Shown here: one piece after another, positions 30,299 to 44,124 of the stretch | How positions within the stretch are numbered: the stretch's first letter is position 1 | How the letters are laid out: every line of letters begins with the position of its first letter | Assembly: GCF_946151075.1 (NCBI RefSeq) | Contig: NZ_CAMGZB010000001.1 | Span: 2,036,001-2,100,000, forward strand | DNA: 64,000 bases | From: Neobacillus sp. Marseille-Q6967 | GTDB lineage: Bacteria; Bacillota; Bacilli; Bacillales; Cytobacillaceae | Reading direction: 5' to 3' | Translations under genes and position numbers: made by a program | The notes under the pieces: generated by a model | The model's input: the letters and a program-made list of their open reading frames with translations, nothing else | Databases searched by the model: none | Told to the model about the DNA's origin: nothing

Positions 30299-30556
30299 AT
30301 GCCACAGACAATCATTACATTATATACAAGAAAACGCTGTTCACTTTGTGACAAAGCTAAAAACATGATTCTAGAACTGCAAGATCAATACAAGTTTTCT
30401 CTCGAGGAAATATATATTGAGAAAAGTGATGAGTTGACGGAACGATACGGAATTATGATACCGGTCGTTCATATCAACGGGGAAGAGGTTGCTTTTGGGA
30501 TCATTAATAAAATGGACATAAGTAACCGTTTACAAGAAAAAACTGAAAACTTTTGA
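30299..30556 (+). CDS. Glutaredoxin-like small thioredoxin-fold protein
   Basis: ATG 30299 has GAAAGGA 8 nt upstream and lies 13 nt after the sigL stop. The 85-residue protein shows a thioredoxin-fold start ITLYTRKRCSLCDKAK with a CSLC pair (Cys15 and Cys18) and a cis-Pro segment IMIPVVHINGEEVAFG. This matches glutaredoxin-like DUF836 proteins. A redox role is likely but the partner is unknown. It shares the terminator that precedes cggR. Confidence 0.8.
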   Translation: MPQTIITLYTRKRCSLCDKAKNMILELQDQYKFSLEEIYIEKSDELTERYGIMIPVVHINGEEVAFGIINKMDISNRLQEKTENF

Positions 30557-30570
30557 GTTGAAATAGGTTT

Positions 30571-30616
30571 TCACTCCTGTTAGAATGATAACTGTTAGCA
30601 GGGGTGATTTTTTTTC
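30571..30616 (+). terminator. Terminator of sigL-glutaredoxin unit
   Basis: A 12-bp stem with three G-T pairs (30571-30582 with 30596-30607) is followed by eight or more T. Confidence 0.82.
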
Positions 30617-30622
30617 GAGGTA

Positions 30623-30659
30623 GTGGGACATAATTTGTCTATGGTGGACTTTTTATGAC
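30623..30659 (+). promoter_or_regulatory. CggR operator
   Basis: GTGGGAC-N6-TGTC-N4-GTGGAC-N6-TGAC (30623-30659) matches the tandem CGGGACN6TGTC-N4 operator of CggR with a few changes. It lies 31 nt before cggR, so autoregulation of cggR-gapA and the downstream glycolytic genes is expected, relieved by fructose-1,6-bisphosphate. Confidence 0.85.
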
Positions 30660-30689
30660 CAACTGCATAATATAAAGGAGCATGCATTC

Positions 30690-31712
30690 ATGCAATCATT
30701 TATTGATATCCAAAAAAGATTATTACCTGATCTCCTTCAAGTCTTACATAAACGTTATTCTATCCTCAGGCATATTGGATTTATGCAGCCTGTTGGCAGA
30801 AGGAGTCTTGCTGCTAGCCTTGGTTATACGGAAAGAGTCCTCCGCAGTGAAGTCGATTTCTTGAAAGAACAAAATCTCGTCTACATCAACAATGTGGGAA
30901 TGAGTTTGACGCCTGAAGGGAAAAATTTACTGGAAGATTTAGAGGATTTAATCCGCGAATTACAGGGTATAGATGTAATGGAGCTCGAATTAAAACACCG
31001 CCTTGGAATTCGAAAAGTGGTCATCGTACCGGGCGACAGTGATGAGTCCCTGATGGTGAAAAGCGATCTTGGCAAAGCCTGCGCCGATTGCATGAAACAA
31101 TATTTGTCAGGGAAGAATATTATCGCTGTAACTGGCGGTTCTACAATGGCTGCTGTAGCAGAAAAATTAACCCCGGAACTGGGAAAAAAAGATTTACTCT
31201 TTGTACCAGCCCGCGGCGGCGTTGGGGAAGATGTACATAATCAAGCCAATACCATCAGTTCGATTATGTCGAAAAACACTCAATCGAAACACCGTGTGTT
31301 TTACGTTCCCGATCAGGTTAGCATGGAGATTTACGAATCGCTCATCAAAGACCCTGAAATTCACGAAGTGCTGGAGTTAATTAAATCCGCAAGCATGGTG
31401 TTACATGGAATTGGGGATGCTATCAAAATGGCTGAACGAAGAAAAACAAGACCAGAAATCATGCAAAAGCTGGAGTCTAAGCATGCTGTGGGGGAAGCTT
31501 TTGGCTATTACTTTGATGAAAAAGGCGAAATCGTCCATAAAGTATCAACCATTGGACTGCAACTCGAAGACCTCGAAAAAATCCCGAATGTCATTGCAGT
31601 AGCAGGCGGCCGGTCGAAGGCGAAAGCCATAAGGGCTTATTTAAAACAAGCTCCTAAATCAACGATCTTAATCACCGATGAAGGCGCAGCAAGAAGGTTA
31701 CTAAAAGGTTAA
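30690..31712 (+). CDS. cggR: CggR, central glycolytic genes regulator
   Basis: CggR (SorC/DeoR-type) represses the gapA operon until fructose-1,6-bisphosphate binds. The 340-residue protein has an N-terminal winged HTH (about residues 18-70, RSLAASLGYTERVLRSEVDF) and a sugar-phosphate domain with ITGG-type segments: AVTGGSTMAAVAEKL near residue 150 and VPARGGVGEDVHNQANTI. ATG 30690 follows AAAGGAG; an out-of-frame ATG lies 8 nt before. Its operator is just upstream. Confidence 0.95.
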   Translation: MQSFIDIQKRLLPDLLQVLHKRYSILRHIGFMQPVGRRSLAASLGYTERVLRSEVDFLKEQNLVYINNVGMSLTPEGKNLLEDLEDLIRELQGIDVMELELKHRLGIRKVVIVPGDSDESLMVKSDLGKACADCMKQYLSGKNIIAVTGGSTMAAVAEKLTPELGKKDLLFVPARGGVGEDVHNQANTISSIMSKNTQSKHRVFYVPDQVSMEIYESLIKDPEIHEVLELIKSASMVLHGIGDAIKMAERRKTRPEIMQKLESKHAVGEAFGYYFDEKGEIVHKVSTIGLQLEDLEKIPNVIAVAGGRSKAKAIRAYLKQAPKSTILITDEGAARRLLKG

Positions 31713-32774
<1,062 letters not shown>

Positions 32775-32825
32775 TTTTACACGTACTTTTTAGTGGCAAT
32801 CCAGCTTAATGTATGGTTTTATGTT

Positions 32826-32860
32826 AAAGGGGAGCGGGGAACATTCCCCCTCCCTTTTTA
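32826..32860 (+). terminator. Hairpin between gapA and pgk (terminator or attenuator)
   Basis: A G-rich arm (32826-32840) faces a C-rich arm (about 32845-32857) around ACAT, followed by TTTTTA. It could reduce read-through so that cggR-gapA messages exceed those of pgk onward. Confidence 0.65.
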
Positions 32861-32908
32861 TATTGAAAAATTGGCTTTACTAGTTTGATTATTAGGGAGG
32901 CTTTTCCA

Positions 32909-34093
32909 ATGAACAAGAAGACATTAAAAGATGTGGATGTTAAAGGGAAACGCGTATTTTGCCGTGTCGATTTTAACGTTCCGATGCAAGATGGCAAAGT
33001 AACGGATGAAACGCGTATCCGCGCTGCATTACCAACCATTCAATATTTGGTTGAACAGGGTGCTAAGGTAATTCTAGCAAGTCACCTAGGCCGTCCAAAA
33101 GGTAAAGTAGTAGAAGAAATGCGTTTAACTCCGGTTGCGCTAAGACTTACTGAATTGCTTGGCAAAGATGTGAAAAAAGTGGATGAAGCTTACGGTGATG
33201 CTGTTAAAGCTCAAATCGAGACAATGGCAGAAGGCGATGTCCTTCTTCTTGAAAACGTTCGTTTCTATGCAGGTGAAGAAAAGAATGATCCTGAATTAGC
33301 AAAGGCTTTTGCTGAACTAGCTGATGTTTATGTAAATGATGCTTTTGGTGCAGCTCACAGAGCCCATGCTTCAACAGAAGGTATTGCTCACCACCTGCCA
33401 GCGGTATCAGGCTTTTTAATGGAAAAAGAACTAGATGTTCTAGGTAAGGCTCTATCAAATCCAGAGCGTCCATTTACTGCGATCATTGGCGGTGCAAAAG
33501 TTAAGGACAAGATCGGCGTAATTGAAAATCTATTAGAAAAAGTAGATAACTTAATTATTGGCGGCGGTCTTGCTTATACCTTCGTAAAAGCACAAGGTCA
33601 TGAAGTAGGTAAGTCACTATTAGAAGAAGATAAGATTGACTTAGCGAAATCTTTCATGGAAAAAGCGAAAGAAAAAGGCGTTAACTTCTACATGCCAGTT
33701 GATGTTACAGTGGCAGATGATTTTGGTGCAGACGCAAACACAAAAGTAGTAGCGATTAACGAAATTCCATCTGATTGGGAAGCACTTGATATCGGACCTA
33801 AAACTCAGGAAATTTATCGTGATGTAATCCAAAAATCCAAACTAGTGATCTGGAACGGACCAATGGGTGTGTTCGAAATTGATAAATTTGCAGTTGGTAC
33901 AAAGGCAGTTGCTGAGGCACTTGCAGAAGCAGAAGGTACATATTCAGTAATCGGCGGCGGCGACTCTGCTGCTGCGGTTGAAAAATTCAACCTTGCTGAC
34001 AAAATGAGCCACATCTCAACAGGCGGCGGTGCTTCTCTTGAATTTATGGAAGGTAAAGCACTTCCAGGCGTCGTTGCTTTAAATGACAAATAA
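32909..34093 (+). CDS. pgk: Pgk, phosphoglycerate kinase
   Basis: Pgk transfers phosphate from 1,3-bisphosphoglycerate to ADP. The start is ATG 32909, 8 nt after AGGGAGG; an upstream in-frame extension is not used. The 394-residue protein has [21 protein letters not shown] in the N domain, [10 protein letters not shown], and the nucleotide-domain [12 protein letters not shown] and STGGGASLE near the C terminus. Confidence 0.97.
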   Translation: MNKKTLKDVDVKGKRVFCRVDFNVPMQDGKVTDETRIRAALPTIQYLVEQGAKVILASHLGRPKGKVVEEMRLTPVALRLTELLGKDVKKVDEAYGDAVKAQIETMAEGDVLLLENVRFYAGEEKNDPELAKAFAELADVYVNDAFGAAHRAHASTEGIAHHLPAVSGFLMEKELDVLGKALSNPERPFTAIIGGAKVKDKIGVIENLLEKVDNLIIGGGLAYTFVKAQGHEVGKSLLEEDKIDLAKSFMEKAKEKGVNFYMPVDVTVADDFGADANTKVVAINEIPSDWEALDIGPKTQEIYRDVIQKSKLVIWNGPMGVFEIDKFAVGTKAVAEALAEAEGTYSVIGGGDSAAAVEKFNLADKMSHISTGGGASLEFMEGKALPGVVALNDK

Positions 34094-36413
<2,320 letters not shown>

Positions 36414-36441
36414 ATTAAAAACAAGGCTGTGTAAGACAATT

Positions 36442-36574
36442 GTTGATTTTCGCGGAAGGCACGAGACTCCTGCGGGAGTACGGGGCAGTGGAGACCCCGC
36501 AGGCGATTAAGCGCCGAGGAGGCTCCCCGGACCGCCCGCGGAAAGCGAAGTGCCTGGAGCGCAAATCAACAGCC
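36442..36574. repeat. GC-rich structured repeat between gpmI and eno
   Basis: Outer arms GTTGATTTT...GGAAGGCAC and GTGCCTGGAGC..AAATCAAC (about 36442-36462 and 36550-36570) enclose inner inverted repeats such as CTCCTGCGGGAG and CCTGCGGG/CCCCGCAGG. It is much richer in GC than its surroundings. I recognise it as a member of a dispersed structured repeat common in Bacillus-type genomes; its function is not known to me. Open frames crossing it are artefacts. Confidence 0.8.
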
Positions 36575-36581
36575 AGTTTAA

Positions 36582-37910
<1,329 letters not shown>

Positions 37911-37920
37911 GATTTTTTAA

Positions 37921-37955
37921 AAAGGTACTCATTCAACAAATGGGTGCCTTTTTTA
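37921..37955 (+). terminator. Terminator of the glycolytic operon
   Basis: AAGGTACTCATT (37922-37933) pairs with AATGGGTGCCTT (37939-37950; two wobble pairs), followed by T. Confidence 0.85.
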
Positions 37956-38054
37956 GTCCTAAAAGCTGACACAGAAGCGGTATTGTTAAAAACATGAAAA
38001 TATGATAAATTAGTAATACTGTGAAATGTACGACCCTAACAGGAGGTGGCTCAC

Positions 38055-38288
38055 ATGCATGCATTCGTTGTTACATTATTAGTAATCGTTAGTATTGGAC
38101 TTATTCTAGTTGTCTTACTTCAATCTGGTAAAAGTGCTGGATTATCTGGTGCCATTTCAGGTGGTGCGGAATCTTTATTTGGTAAACAAAAAGCACGCGG
38201 ATTAGATTTGGTTCTACACCGTATCACGATTGTGCTATCAGTCCTTTTCATTCTATTGGCAATCGCTGTTTCTTACTTTGAAGTTTAA
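38055..38288 (+). CDS. secG: SecG, preprotein translocase subunit
   Basis: SecG is a small accessory subunit of the SecYEG channel. With ATG 38055 (after AGGAGGTG; an upstream in-frame GTG overlaps the ribosome site) the product is 77 residues with two membrane helices (about 3-22 and 54-75) around the conserved [19 protein letters not shown] loop. It starts the secG-est-rnr-smpB-ssrA segment. Confidence 0.95.
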   Translation: MHAFVVTLLVIVSIGLILVVLLQSGKSAGLSGAISGGAESLFGKQKARGLDLVLHRITIVLSVLFILLAIAVSYFEV

Positions 38289-38299
38289 TAAGAATGCTC

Positions 38300-38331
38300 A
38301 AAACCTGGTCATATAAGGCCAGGTTTTTTTA
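38300..38331 (+). terminator. Terminator after secG
   Basis: AAACCTGG (38301-38308) pairs with CCAGGTTT (38319-38326) with a T run. Confidence 0.8.
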
Positions 38332-38435
38332 TGAAAAAATTATATCCAACAATATATAAGGCTTTTTTCTGGAATGTTCCCCACTGCTTTGCTAAAACTA
38401 AGAATAGCTACATACGAATAGAAGGAGTTTTTAAT

Positions 38436-39182
38436 ATGAAAATAGCAATGCCAAAACCATTTACTTTTGAGGGAGGAAAGCGGGCGGTGCTGTTATTGCA
38501 CGGCTTTACCGGAAATTCAGCAGATGTACGGATGCTTGGACGCTTTCTCGAAAAAAAGGGCTATACGTGCCATGCTCCTCATTATAAAGGGCATGGGGTA
38601 CCGCCGGAAGAGCTAGTCCACACTGGGCCAGAGGATTGGTGGCAGGACGTAATGAATGCGTATGAATTTTTAAAAAATAAGGGACATGAGGAAATTGCCG
38701 TTGCCGGTCTTTCGCTTGGAGGCGTATTTTCCTTGAAATTGGGATACACTGTACCTATAAAAGGGATTGTACCGATGTGTGCCCCAATGTATATAAAAAG
38801 TGAAGAAGTAATGTATCAGGGAGTTTTAGAATACGCACGTGAATTTAAACGGCGTGAAGGAAAAACAGAAGAACAAGTTGAATTGGAAATGTTAGAGTTT
38901 GCCAAAACTCCAATGAACACATTAAAGGCACTGCAGGAACTCATTTCAGATGTCAGGAAACATGTAGATATGATTTATGCGCCAACCTTTGTTGTACAAG
39001 CACGAAATGATCATATGATCAATACAGACAGTGCGAATATTATTTATAACATGATTGAGTCTGAAGAGAAAGAAATAAAATGGTATGAAGAATCAGGTCA
39101 TGTGATTACGCTGGATAAAGAGCGTGACCAGCTTCATGAAGATGTTTACAGGTTTTTAGAAAAACTAGATTGGCAGGATTAA
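38436..39182 (+). CDS. est: Est (YvaK), carboxylesterase
   Basis: This alpha/beta hydrolase cleaves short-chain carboxyl esters. The start is ATG 38436, 8 nt after AAGGAG; the open frame further upstream lacks a site. The 248-residue protein, equal in length to Est30/YvaK, has the oxyanion region [13 protein letters not shown], the nucleophile in [12 protein letters not shown] (Ser near residue 94), VQARNDHMI with the Asp and [10 protein letters not shown] with the His. Confidence 0.93.
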   Translation: MKIAMPKPFTFEGGKRAVLLLHGFTGNSADVRMLGRFLEKKGYTCHAPHYKGHGVPPEELVHTGPEDWWQDVMNAYEFLKNKGHEEIAVAGLSLGGVFSLKLGYTVPIKGIVPMCAPMYIKSEEVMYQGVLEYAREFKRREGKTEEQVELEMLEFAKTPMNTLKALQELISDVRKHVDMIYAPTFVVQARNDHMINTDSANIIYNMIESEEKEIKWYEESGHVITLDKERDQLHEDVYRFLEKLDWQD

Positions 39183-39202
39183 CCCTATAAGGAGGGATTG
39201 TA

Positions 39203-41587
39203 TTGGAAGAAAACATTCAAAAGCATGTTGATAAGCTTTTGCAATATATGAGAGACGAAGCATACAAACCGTTAACCGTACAAGAGCTTGAAGCCGCGTT
39301 TGGGATTGAGGATTCAGGTGATTTCAAAGAGTTTGTTAAAGCACTCGTCCAAATGGAGGAAAAAGGCTTAGTCGTCCGGACTCGCAGCAACCGCTATGGT
39401 CTGCCGCAAAAAATGAATTTAATCCGCGGGAAACTGACAGGCCATGCAAAAGGCTTCGCCTTCGTCATTCCAGATGAACCAGGAATGGATGATATCTTTA
39501 TCCCGCCGAATGAAATGAACAATGCCATGCATGGAGATACAGTTTTAGCACGGATATCATCGGAAAGTTCCGGGCAGCGCCGTGAAGGAAGTATCATTCG
39601 CATACTTGAACGTGGAGTCCAGCAAATCGTTGGAACGTATGTAGAGAGTAAAAGCTTTGGCTTTGTGATTCCAGATGATAAAAAATTTGCCGGCGATATT
39701 TTTATCCCGAAATCAGCTTCTAAAGGTGCCGTAGAAGGACACAAGGTGGTTGTAAAACTAACGACTTATCCAGAGGGAAGAAAGAGTGCAGAGGGGGAAG
39801 TCATCCAAGTACTCGGACATAAAAATGACCCTGGGGTGGACATTCTATCGGTCATACATAAACATGGGCTTCCTATGGCTTTTCCAGATGAGGTACTTAA
39901 ACAGGCAAATGAAACACCGGATACGATCGATGAAAGTGAACTGGCAAACCGCCGCGACTTAAGGAACGAGGTCATTGTTACAATCGATGGAGCAGACGCG
40001 AAAGACCTTGATGACGCTGTTACCGTTACAAAACTTGAGAATGGCAACTACAAGCTTGGTGTCCATATTGCCGATGTCAGCTACTATGTAAAAGAAGGAT
40101 CACCGATTGACCTTGAAGCATCAGACCGAGCGACAAGTGTATATTTGGTTGACCGAGTCATTCCGATGATTCCGCATCGTTTATCGAACGGAATTTGTTC
40201 CTTAAATCCAAAAGTCGACCGCTTAGTGTTGTCATGTGAAATGGAGATTAATGATGAAGGCCAAGTGGTCAATCACGAAATTTTCCAAAGTGTGATAAAA
40301 ACAACCGAACGGATGACTTATCATGATGTGAACCGCATTCTCGTCGATAATGATGAGGAAACACGGGCCAGATATGAGTCATTGGTTCCGATGTTTGAAA
40401 TGATGGAGAACCTAGCATCGATTTTACGAAATAAAAGAATGAAACGCGGAGCAATTGACTTTGATTTTAAAGAATCAAAGGTTCTAGTAGACGAAGATAG
40501 TAAGCCAACAGATGTCATCCTCAGGGAGCGTTCAGTTGCGGAAAGACTTATTGAAGAGTTCATGCTGGCAGCAAACGAAACTGTTGCCGAGCACTTTCAT
40601 TGGATGGAAGTTCCATTTATATATCGTATCCACGAAGATCCTAAGGAAGATAAACTACGCAGATTTTTCGAGTTTATCACGAATTTTGGCTATATCGTAA
40701 AAGGTACGGCGAACGAAGTCCACCCGCGTGCCCTGCAGGAAATTATTGAAGAAGTCCAGGGAAAGCCGGAGGAAATGGTTGTTTCTACTGTCATGCTCCG
40801 GTCGATGCAGCAGGCTAAATATGATCCGGAAAGCCTTGGACACTTTGGATTGGCAACAGAGTTTTACACTCACTTTACATCACCAATCCGCCGTTATCCG
40901 GATACCATCGTTCATCGACTCATTCGTACCTATTTAATAGAAGGAAAAATAGATGAGGCAACTAGGGAAAAATGGAATGCATTATTACCGGAAATTGCCC
41001 AGCACAGCTCGAAAATGGAGCGTCGTGCGGTTGATGCTGAACGCGAAACCGATGAGCTTAAGAAAGCAGAATACATGGAAGACAAAATTGGTCATGAGTA
41101 CGACGGTATTATCAGCTCAGTCACCAACTTTGGATTGTTTGTAGAGCTGCCAAATACGATTGAAGGTCTTGTTCATGTAAGCTATATGACCGATGATTAT
41201 TACCGTTTTGACGAACGCCATTTTGCAATGATTGGCGAGCGGACCGGTAATGTGTTCCGAATCGGGGACGAAATCACCGTCCGTGTTGTAAAAGTAAATA
41301 AAGATGAGCGCTCTATTGATTTTGAAATCGTCGGAATGAAAGGAACACGCCGCGAGCGGTCAGAAACACCTAGAGTATTTAAGACAGGCAGCGACGTCAA
41401 AAAGCCGCGCCGTGGTAAACAGGCGGAAGGTCAGGGCCGTGGAGGCCGTGGTGGCGGTCGTGGACAAAGTTCAGAAAGCGGCGGCGGTGGCGGTCAAGGC
41501 GGCCAGGCAGCAAAGCCGAAAAAGAAACGCAAATTCTACGACAACGTTCCGAAAAATAAAAGCACGAAGCGGAAAAAGAGAAGATAA
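39203..41587 (+). CDS. rnr: RNase R, 3'-5' exoribonuclease
   Basis: RNase R degrades structured RNA and, with tmRNA/SmpB, nonstop mRNA. The 794-residue protein starts at TTG 39203 (AAGGAGGG 6 nt upstream). It has an N-terminal HTH/cold-shock part, then the RNB catalytic domain with [16 protein letters not shown] and its Asp cluster near residue 265, a C-terminal S1 domain ([17 protein letters not shown]) and a Gly-rich, Lys/Arg-rich tail. It lies directly upstream of smpB, apart from tandem array 3. Confidence 0.96.
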   Translation: MEENIQKHVDKLLQYMRDEAYKPLTVQELEAAFGIEDSGDFKEFVKALVQMEEKGLVVRTRSNRYGLPQKMNLIRGKLTGHAKGFAFVIPDEPGMDDIFIPPNEMNNAMHGDTVLARISSESSGQRREGSIIRILERGVQQIVGTYVESKSFGFVIPDDKKFAGDIFIPKSASKGAVEGHKVVVKLTTYPEGRKSAEGEVIQVLGHKNDPGVDILSVIHKHGLPMAFPDEVLKQANETPDTIDESELANRRDLRNEVIVTIDGADAKDLDDAVTVTKLENGNYKLGVHIADVSYYVKEGSPIDLEASDRATSVYLVDRVIPMIPHRLSNGICSLNPKVDRLVLSCEMEINDEGQVVNHEIFQSVIKTTERMTYHDVNRILVDNDEETRARYESLVPMFEMMENLASILRNKRMKRGAIDFDFKESKVLVDEDSKPTDVILRERSVAERLIEEFMLAANETVAEHFHWMEVPFIYRIHEDPKEDKLRRFFEFITNFGYIVKGTANEVHPRALQEIIEEVQGKPEEMVVSTVMLRSMQQAKYDPESLGHFGLATEFYTHFTSPIRRYPDTIVHRLIRTYLIEGKIDEATREKWNALLPEIAQHSSKMERRAVDAERETDELKKAEYMEDKIGHEYDGIISSVTNFGLFVELPNTIEGLVHVSYMTDDYYRFDERHFAMIGERTGNVFRIGDEITVRVVKVNKDERSIDFEIVGMKGTRRERSETPRVFKTGSDVKKPRRGKQAEGQGRGGRGGGRGQSSESGGGGGQGGQAAKPKKKRKFYDNVPKNKSTKRKKRR

Positions 41588-41604
41588 TTATTAGAAACGA
41601 AAAT

Positions 41605-41935
41605 CGGGTCGCCAATAAATAAGGGCTATTGGCGACCGAAACAAAAAGGAAAGAGTCAATTGGGTAGCCAATAAGGGCTATTGGCGACTGAAGCAAAGAG
41701 GAAAGAGTCAATTGGGTAGCCAATAAGGGCTATTGGCGACCGAAACAAAAAGGAAAGAGCCAATTGGGTAGCCAACAAGGGCTATTGGCGACTGAAGCAA
41801 AGAGGAAAGAGTCAATTGGGTAGCCAACAAGGGCTATTGGCGACCGAAACAAAAAGGAAAGAGCCAATTGAGTAGCCAACGAGGGCAATTGGCGACCGAA
41901 ACAATAAAGGGAAAGCAATTTGGGTAGCCAATCCT
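41605..41935. repeat. Tandem array 3: about six 52-bp units between rnr and smpB
   Basis: CTATTGGCGA recurs at 41625, 41678, 41730, 41782 and 41834, with a variant at 41886. Steps are 52 bp except the first, which is 53 owing to one extra A. The first unit forms TCGCCAATA, a 9-nt loop AATAAGGGC, then TATTGGCGA; later units have shortened the loop to AGGGC with GCCAATA/TATTGGC arms. The sequence is unrelated to arrays 1 and 2 but has the same period and AGGG in the loop. Minus-strand frames through it are artefacts. The 443-nt gap between rnr and smpB holds this array and presumably the smpB promoter. Confidence 0.95.
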
Positions 41936-42030
41936 GTATAAAAATAAATTCTAACTTTATCTACAACCTTCTTACAATTGTTATGGTGTATGTTTTCTGC
42001 TAAAATTAACTCCATAACGAGGTGAGAGAC

Positions 42031-42498
42031 ATGCCAAAAGGTGAAGGAAAAGTGGTGGCCCAAAATAAAAAGGCATACCATGATTATTTTATAGAAGAAA
42101 CATATGAAGCAGGAATGGTTCTTCAGGGAACAGAAATCAAATCGATTCGTGCGGGTAAAGTGAATCTAAAGGATTCCTATGCAAGAATTCAAAACGGTGA
42201 AATGTACCTCCTAAACATGCACGTTAGTCCGTATGAGCAGGGGAACCGCTACAATCATGATCCACTCAGACAACGAAAACTGCTTCTTCATAAACGTGAA
42301 ATCAATAAGCTGTTTGGTGAAACAAGAGAAGCTGGATATGCGCTTGTACCATTAAAGATTTACCTAAAAAATGGATTTGCCAAAGTTTTAATTGGTTTAG
42401 CAAAAGGTAAGAAGAATTATGATAAACGTGAAGTATTGAAGCAGAAAGAAGCAAAGCGTGATATTGAACGTGCCTTCAGAGAACGTCAAAAAATGTAG
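42031..42498 (+). CDS. smpB: SmpB, tmRNA-binding protein
   Basis: SmpB binds tmRNA and lets it enter stalled ribosomes. The start is ATG 42031 after GAGGTG. The 155-residue protein has [19 protein letters not shown] near the N terminus, [21 protein letters not shown] and the basic C-terminal tail [20 protein letters not shown] that reads the empty mRNA channel. Its partner RNA is encoded 149 nt downstream. Confidence 0.97.
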   Translation: MPKGEGKVVAQNKKAYHDYFIEETYEAGMVLQGTEIKSIRAGKVNLKDSYARIQNGEMYLLNMHVSPYEQGNRYNHDPLRQRKLLLHKREINKLFGETREAGYALVPLKIYLKNGFAKVLIGLAKGKKNYDKREVLKQKEAKRDIERAFRERQKM

Positions 42499-42515
42499 CT
42501 TACAAATACTTACAA

Positions 42516-42543
42516 TTGAAATTTTCTTTAAGTATGTTATAAT
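42516..42543 (+). promoter_or_regulatory. Promoter of ssrA
   Basis: TTGAAA (42516-42521) and TATAAT (42538-42543), 16 bp apart, lie about 100 nt before the mature tmRNA 5' end, implying a leader removed by RNase P. A second TATAAT (42641-42646) directly abuts the mature 5' end and lacks a good -35, so it is not preferred. Confidence 0.6.
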
Positions 42544-42646
42544 AAATTTGTCGCTAAGGAGCGACGATGACTTAACGCTCAAACTATTGTTGAGCTTCCG
42601 ACGTCTGCTGCTAGAATCTTTAAGTAGGTTCTGCACATTTTATAAT

Positions 42647-43277
42647 GGGGACGCTACGGATTCGACAGGGGTAGTTCGAGCTTAGGTTGCGAGTCGAGGG
42701 GATCGGCCTCGTTAAAACGTCAACGCCTATAACTGGCAACCAAAAACAACTTTTAGCTGCTTAATTTAAGCTAGCTGTTCGCCCCTCCATCGCCTATGTG
42801 GTAGGGTAGCGGACTCACTCTTAGTAGGCTACGCCGGAGTCCACCGCCTGAGGACGAAGGAAGAGAACAACCAGGCTAGCTGCCCGGCCGCCTGTCGGTA
42901 GGCATAAGGATCAGCGAATCGCCAATATATCGACTACACTCGTAGAAGCTTAAGTGCCGATATCTTTGGACGAGGGTTCGATTAGTAATTAGTCGCCTTA
43001 TGTGGTAACACATAAGTGAAAATTCGGCTTTATCGGTGAAACCTAAGTCGCTAAATGAAGTGATAGGGCAATGCCGAGCGGTGTGTGGAGTAATCCAACA
43101 GCCGTGTATCGACTTATAGGCTGCCATTTAAGATGGTAGTACTAGGATGCGAAATGCTGCCGGAACCGGTAAAAATTATATTTCGCATAATACGCCGAAG
43201 GACCTGTACTTTCAGGTTCAAGATATAGTCAGTGCCATGACGAAAGCATGGAAACGCACGTCCCTCCGTCTCCACCA
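42647..43277 (+). ncRNA. ssrA: tmRNA (ssrA), interrupted by a group I intron
   Basis: tmRNA rescues stalled ribosomes and adds a degradation tag. The 5' end GGGGACGCTACGGATTCGACAGGG is canonical and its first 7 nt pair with CGTCTCC before an encoded ACCA (43274-43277). The tag frame at 42735-42764 reads GNQKQLLAA and then TAA, so the full tag is (A)GNQKQLLAA, short for a Bacillus. Exon 1 runs 42647-42982 and ends in the T-loop at GAGGGTTCGAT; exon 2, 43261-43277, resumes with TCCCTCCGTCTCC. Joining them restores a 5-bp T-stem with the 7-nt loop TTCGATT. Mature length is 353 nt. Confidence 0.96.
42983..43260 (+). other. Group I intron (IA-like, 278 nt, ORF-less) in the ssrA T-loop
   Basis: The insert starts after the U of the T-loop and ends in G (omega G), as group I introns do. 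Pairings found in order: P1 from exon CGAT with intron GTCG; P2 CTTATGTG/CACATAAG with loop GTAA; P3 TTCGGC (43023-43028) with GCCGAA (43194-43199); P7 GACTTAT (43111-43117, one bulge) with ATAGTC (43225-43230) inside the conserved AAGATATAGTC; P8 ACCTG/CAGGT; P9 CCATG/CATGG. Two extra hairpins lie between the P7 and P3 strands, the P7.1/P7.2 mark of subgroup IA. There is no protein gene inside. Confidence 0.92.
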
Positions 43278-43293
43278 TACATAAGGTGGATAA

Positions 43294-43325
43294 CAAGACT
43301 AGCAAATAATTGCTGGTCTTTTTTT
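43294..43325 (+). terminator. Terminator of ssrA
   Basis: AAGACTAGCAA (43295-43305) pairs with TTGCTGGTCTT (43310-43320; one wobble), followed by T. Confidence 0.88.
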
Positions 43326-43364
43326 ATATTTCAAATAAATTTTTCTCGAAAGATAATTTCTCTT

Positions 43365-43730
43365 CTAGTAATTCTGCGCTATATTTTCCTTTCTAGATGT
43401 AACATTATTATAATTATTAAGTATCAATTCAGCACGTTTTCTTTTTTTATCTACTCTAAGATATGGAGTGATTTTTTTTAGTAGAAAAAATACTGTTTCT
43501 TTTTTCTTAATAGTAAGTATAAAAGAGTCTTTATGGCGTTCAGGATTGTAGTTCTTTTTATTAATAATTGTTCCTCCAGTAAGGGATTGAATGTAAACAA
43601 GGAGTTCTATATCTGTAGAAGCAATTGTTATAAATGGGCGCCGAAACTCATTTTCATGAACTCTGCTCAAAGTTACTGTCCCTTCACCGTCAATAATTCC
43701 GGCAATATATGATGCTTCCCAATTTTCCAC
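43365..43730 (-). CDS. Free-standing single-motif LAGLIDADG homing endonuclease
   Basis: The 121-residue product starts with GTG at 43730, with AAAGGAGG about 9 nt upstream. Its N terminus reads WEASYIAGIIDGEGTVTLSR, a clear LAGLIDADG motif (residues about 8-17, acidic residues kept). The pattern of the I-CreI-like fold follows: RPFITIASTDIELLVYI, GGTIINKKN and FILTIKKKETVFFLLKKI. One motif means it should act as a homodimer. It lies outside the ssrA intron, convergent to ssrA and 87 nt from its 3' end. No frameshift or stop is seen. Its target is inferred to be the intronless ssrA T-loop. Confidence 0.9.
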   Translation of the reverse strand: MENWEASYIAGIIDGEGTVTLSRVHENEFRRPFITIASTDIELLVYIQSLTGGTIINKKNYNPERHKDSFILTIKKKETVFFLLKKITPYLRVDKKRKRAELILNNYNNVTSRKENIAQNY

Positions 43731-44124
43731 TTAACTTACCCTCCTTTATATTAAATAAGAACATAGGTTCTGTAGTGCAATTATAATCCACATAATTCCG
43801 AACATCAATTTTTTGTCACTGTTACTGTATAAAAGGAAATAGAATTAAAAATATCTTATTTTTGTATCCGTTTTCAAAAAACTTTTAAATGAATAAATAT
43901 GAGGTTTATATATTAAAAATGCACTTTTCTCTTGCAGAAGAAGCATAAAATGCTTTATTATTTATCCTATGGAGTTTTTCATTCATGCATATGTTTGTAT
44001 TTGGCGGATTTATAGCTTTTATAATATTTTGAATAGAAAAAATTTTGGTTGTGTATGAAGGATTTCTTACTTTATAATGTTGATTATGAAGTTTTTCCTT
44101 CGTCACCGCTGTGAGGAGAAACGA
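43731..44124. other. AT-rich intergenic region between the homing endonuclease and the RpiR gene
   Basis: This 394-nt stretch is very AT-rich, with no convincing gene on either strand. It must hold the promoters of the two divergent genes. Candidate -10 elements exist (TATAAT at about 44072-44077, for the rightward gene), but no firm -35 partner was assigned. I see no repeat or RNA structure that can be supported. Confidence 0.5.

Noticed and set aside
41397..42081. Minus-strand reading frames across the rnr 3' end and tandem array 3
   Set aside because: They translate the Gly-rich rnr end in reverse and the 52-bp repeats in shifting frames; 52 is not a multiple of three and no ribosome site is present.
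42641..42646. TATAAT abutting the mature tmRNA 5' end as its promoter
   Set aside because: A -10 directly touching position +1 cannot start there, and no good -35 is found 16-18 bp upstream; the promoter at 42516 is better.
42876..43127. Minus-strand frame of 83 codons across the ssrA exon and intron
   Set aside because: It overlaps conserved structured RNA and has no ribosome site or familiar motif.
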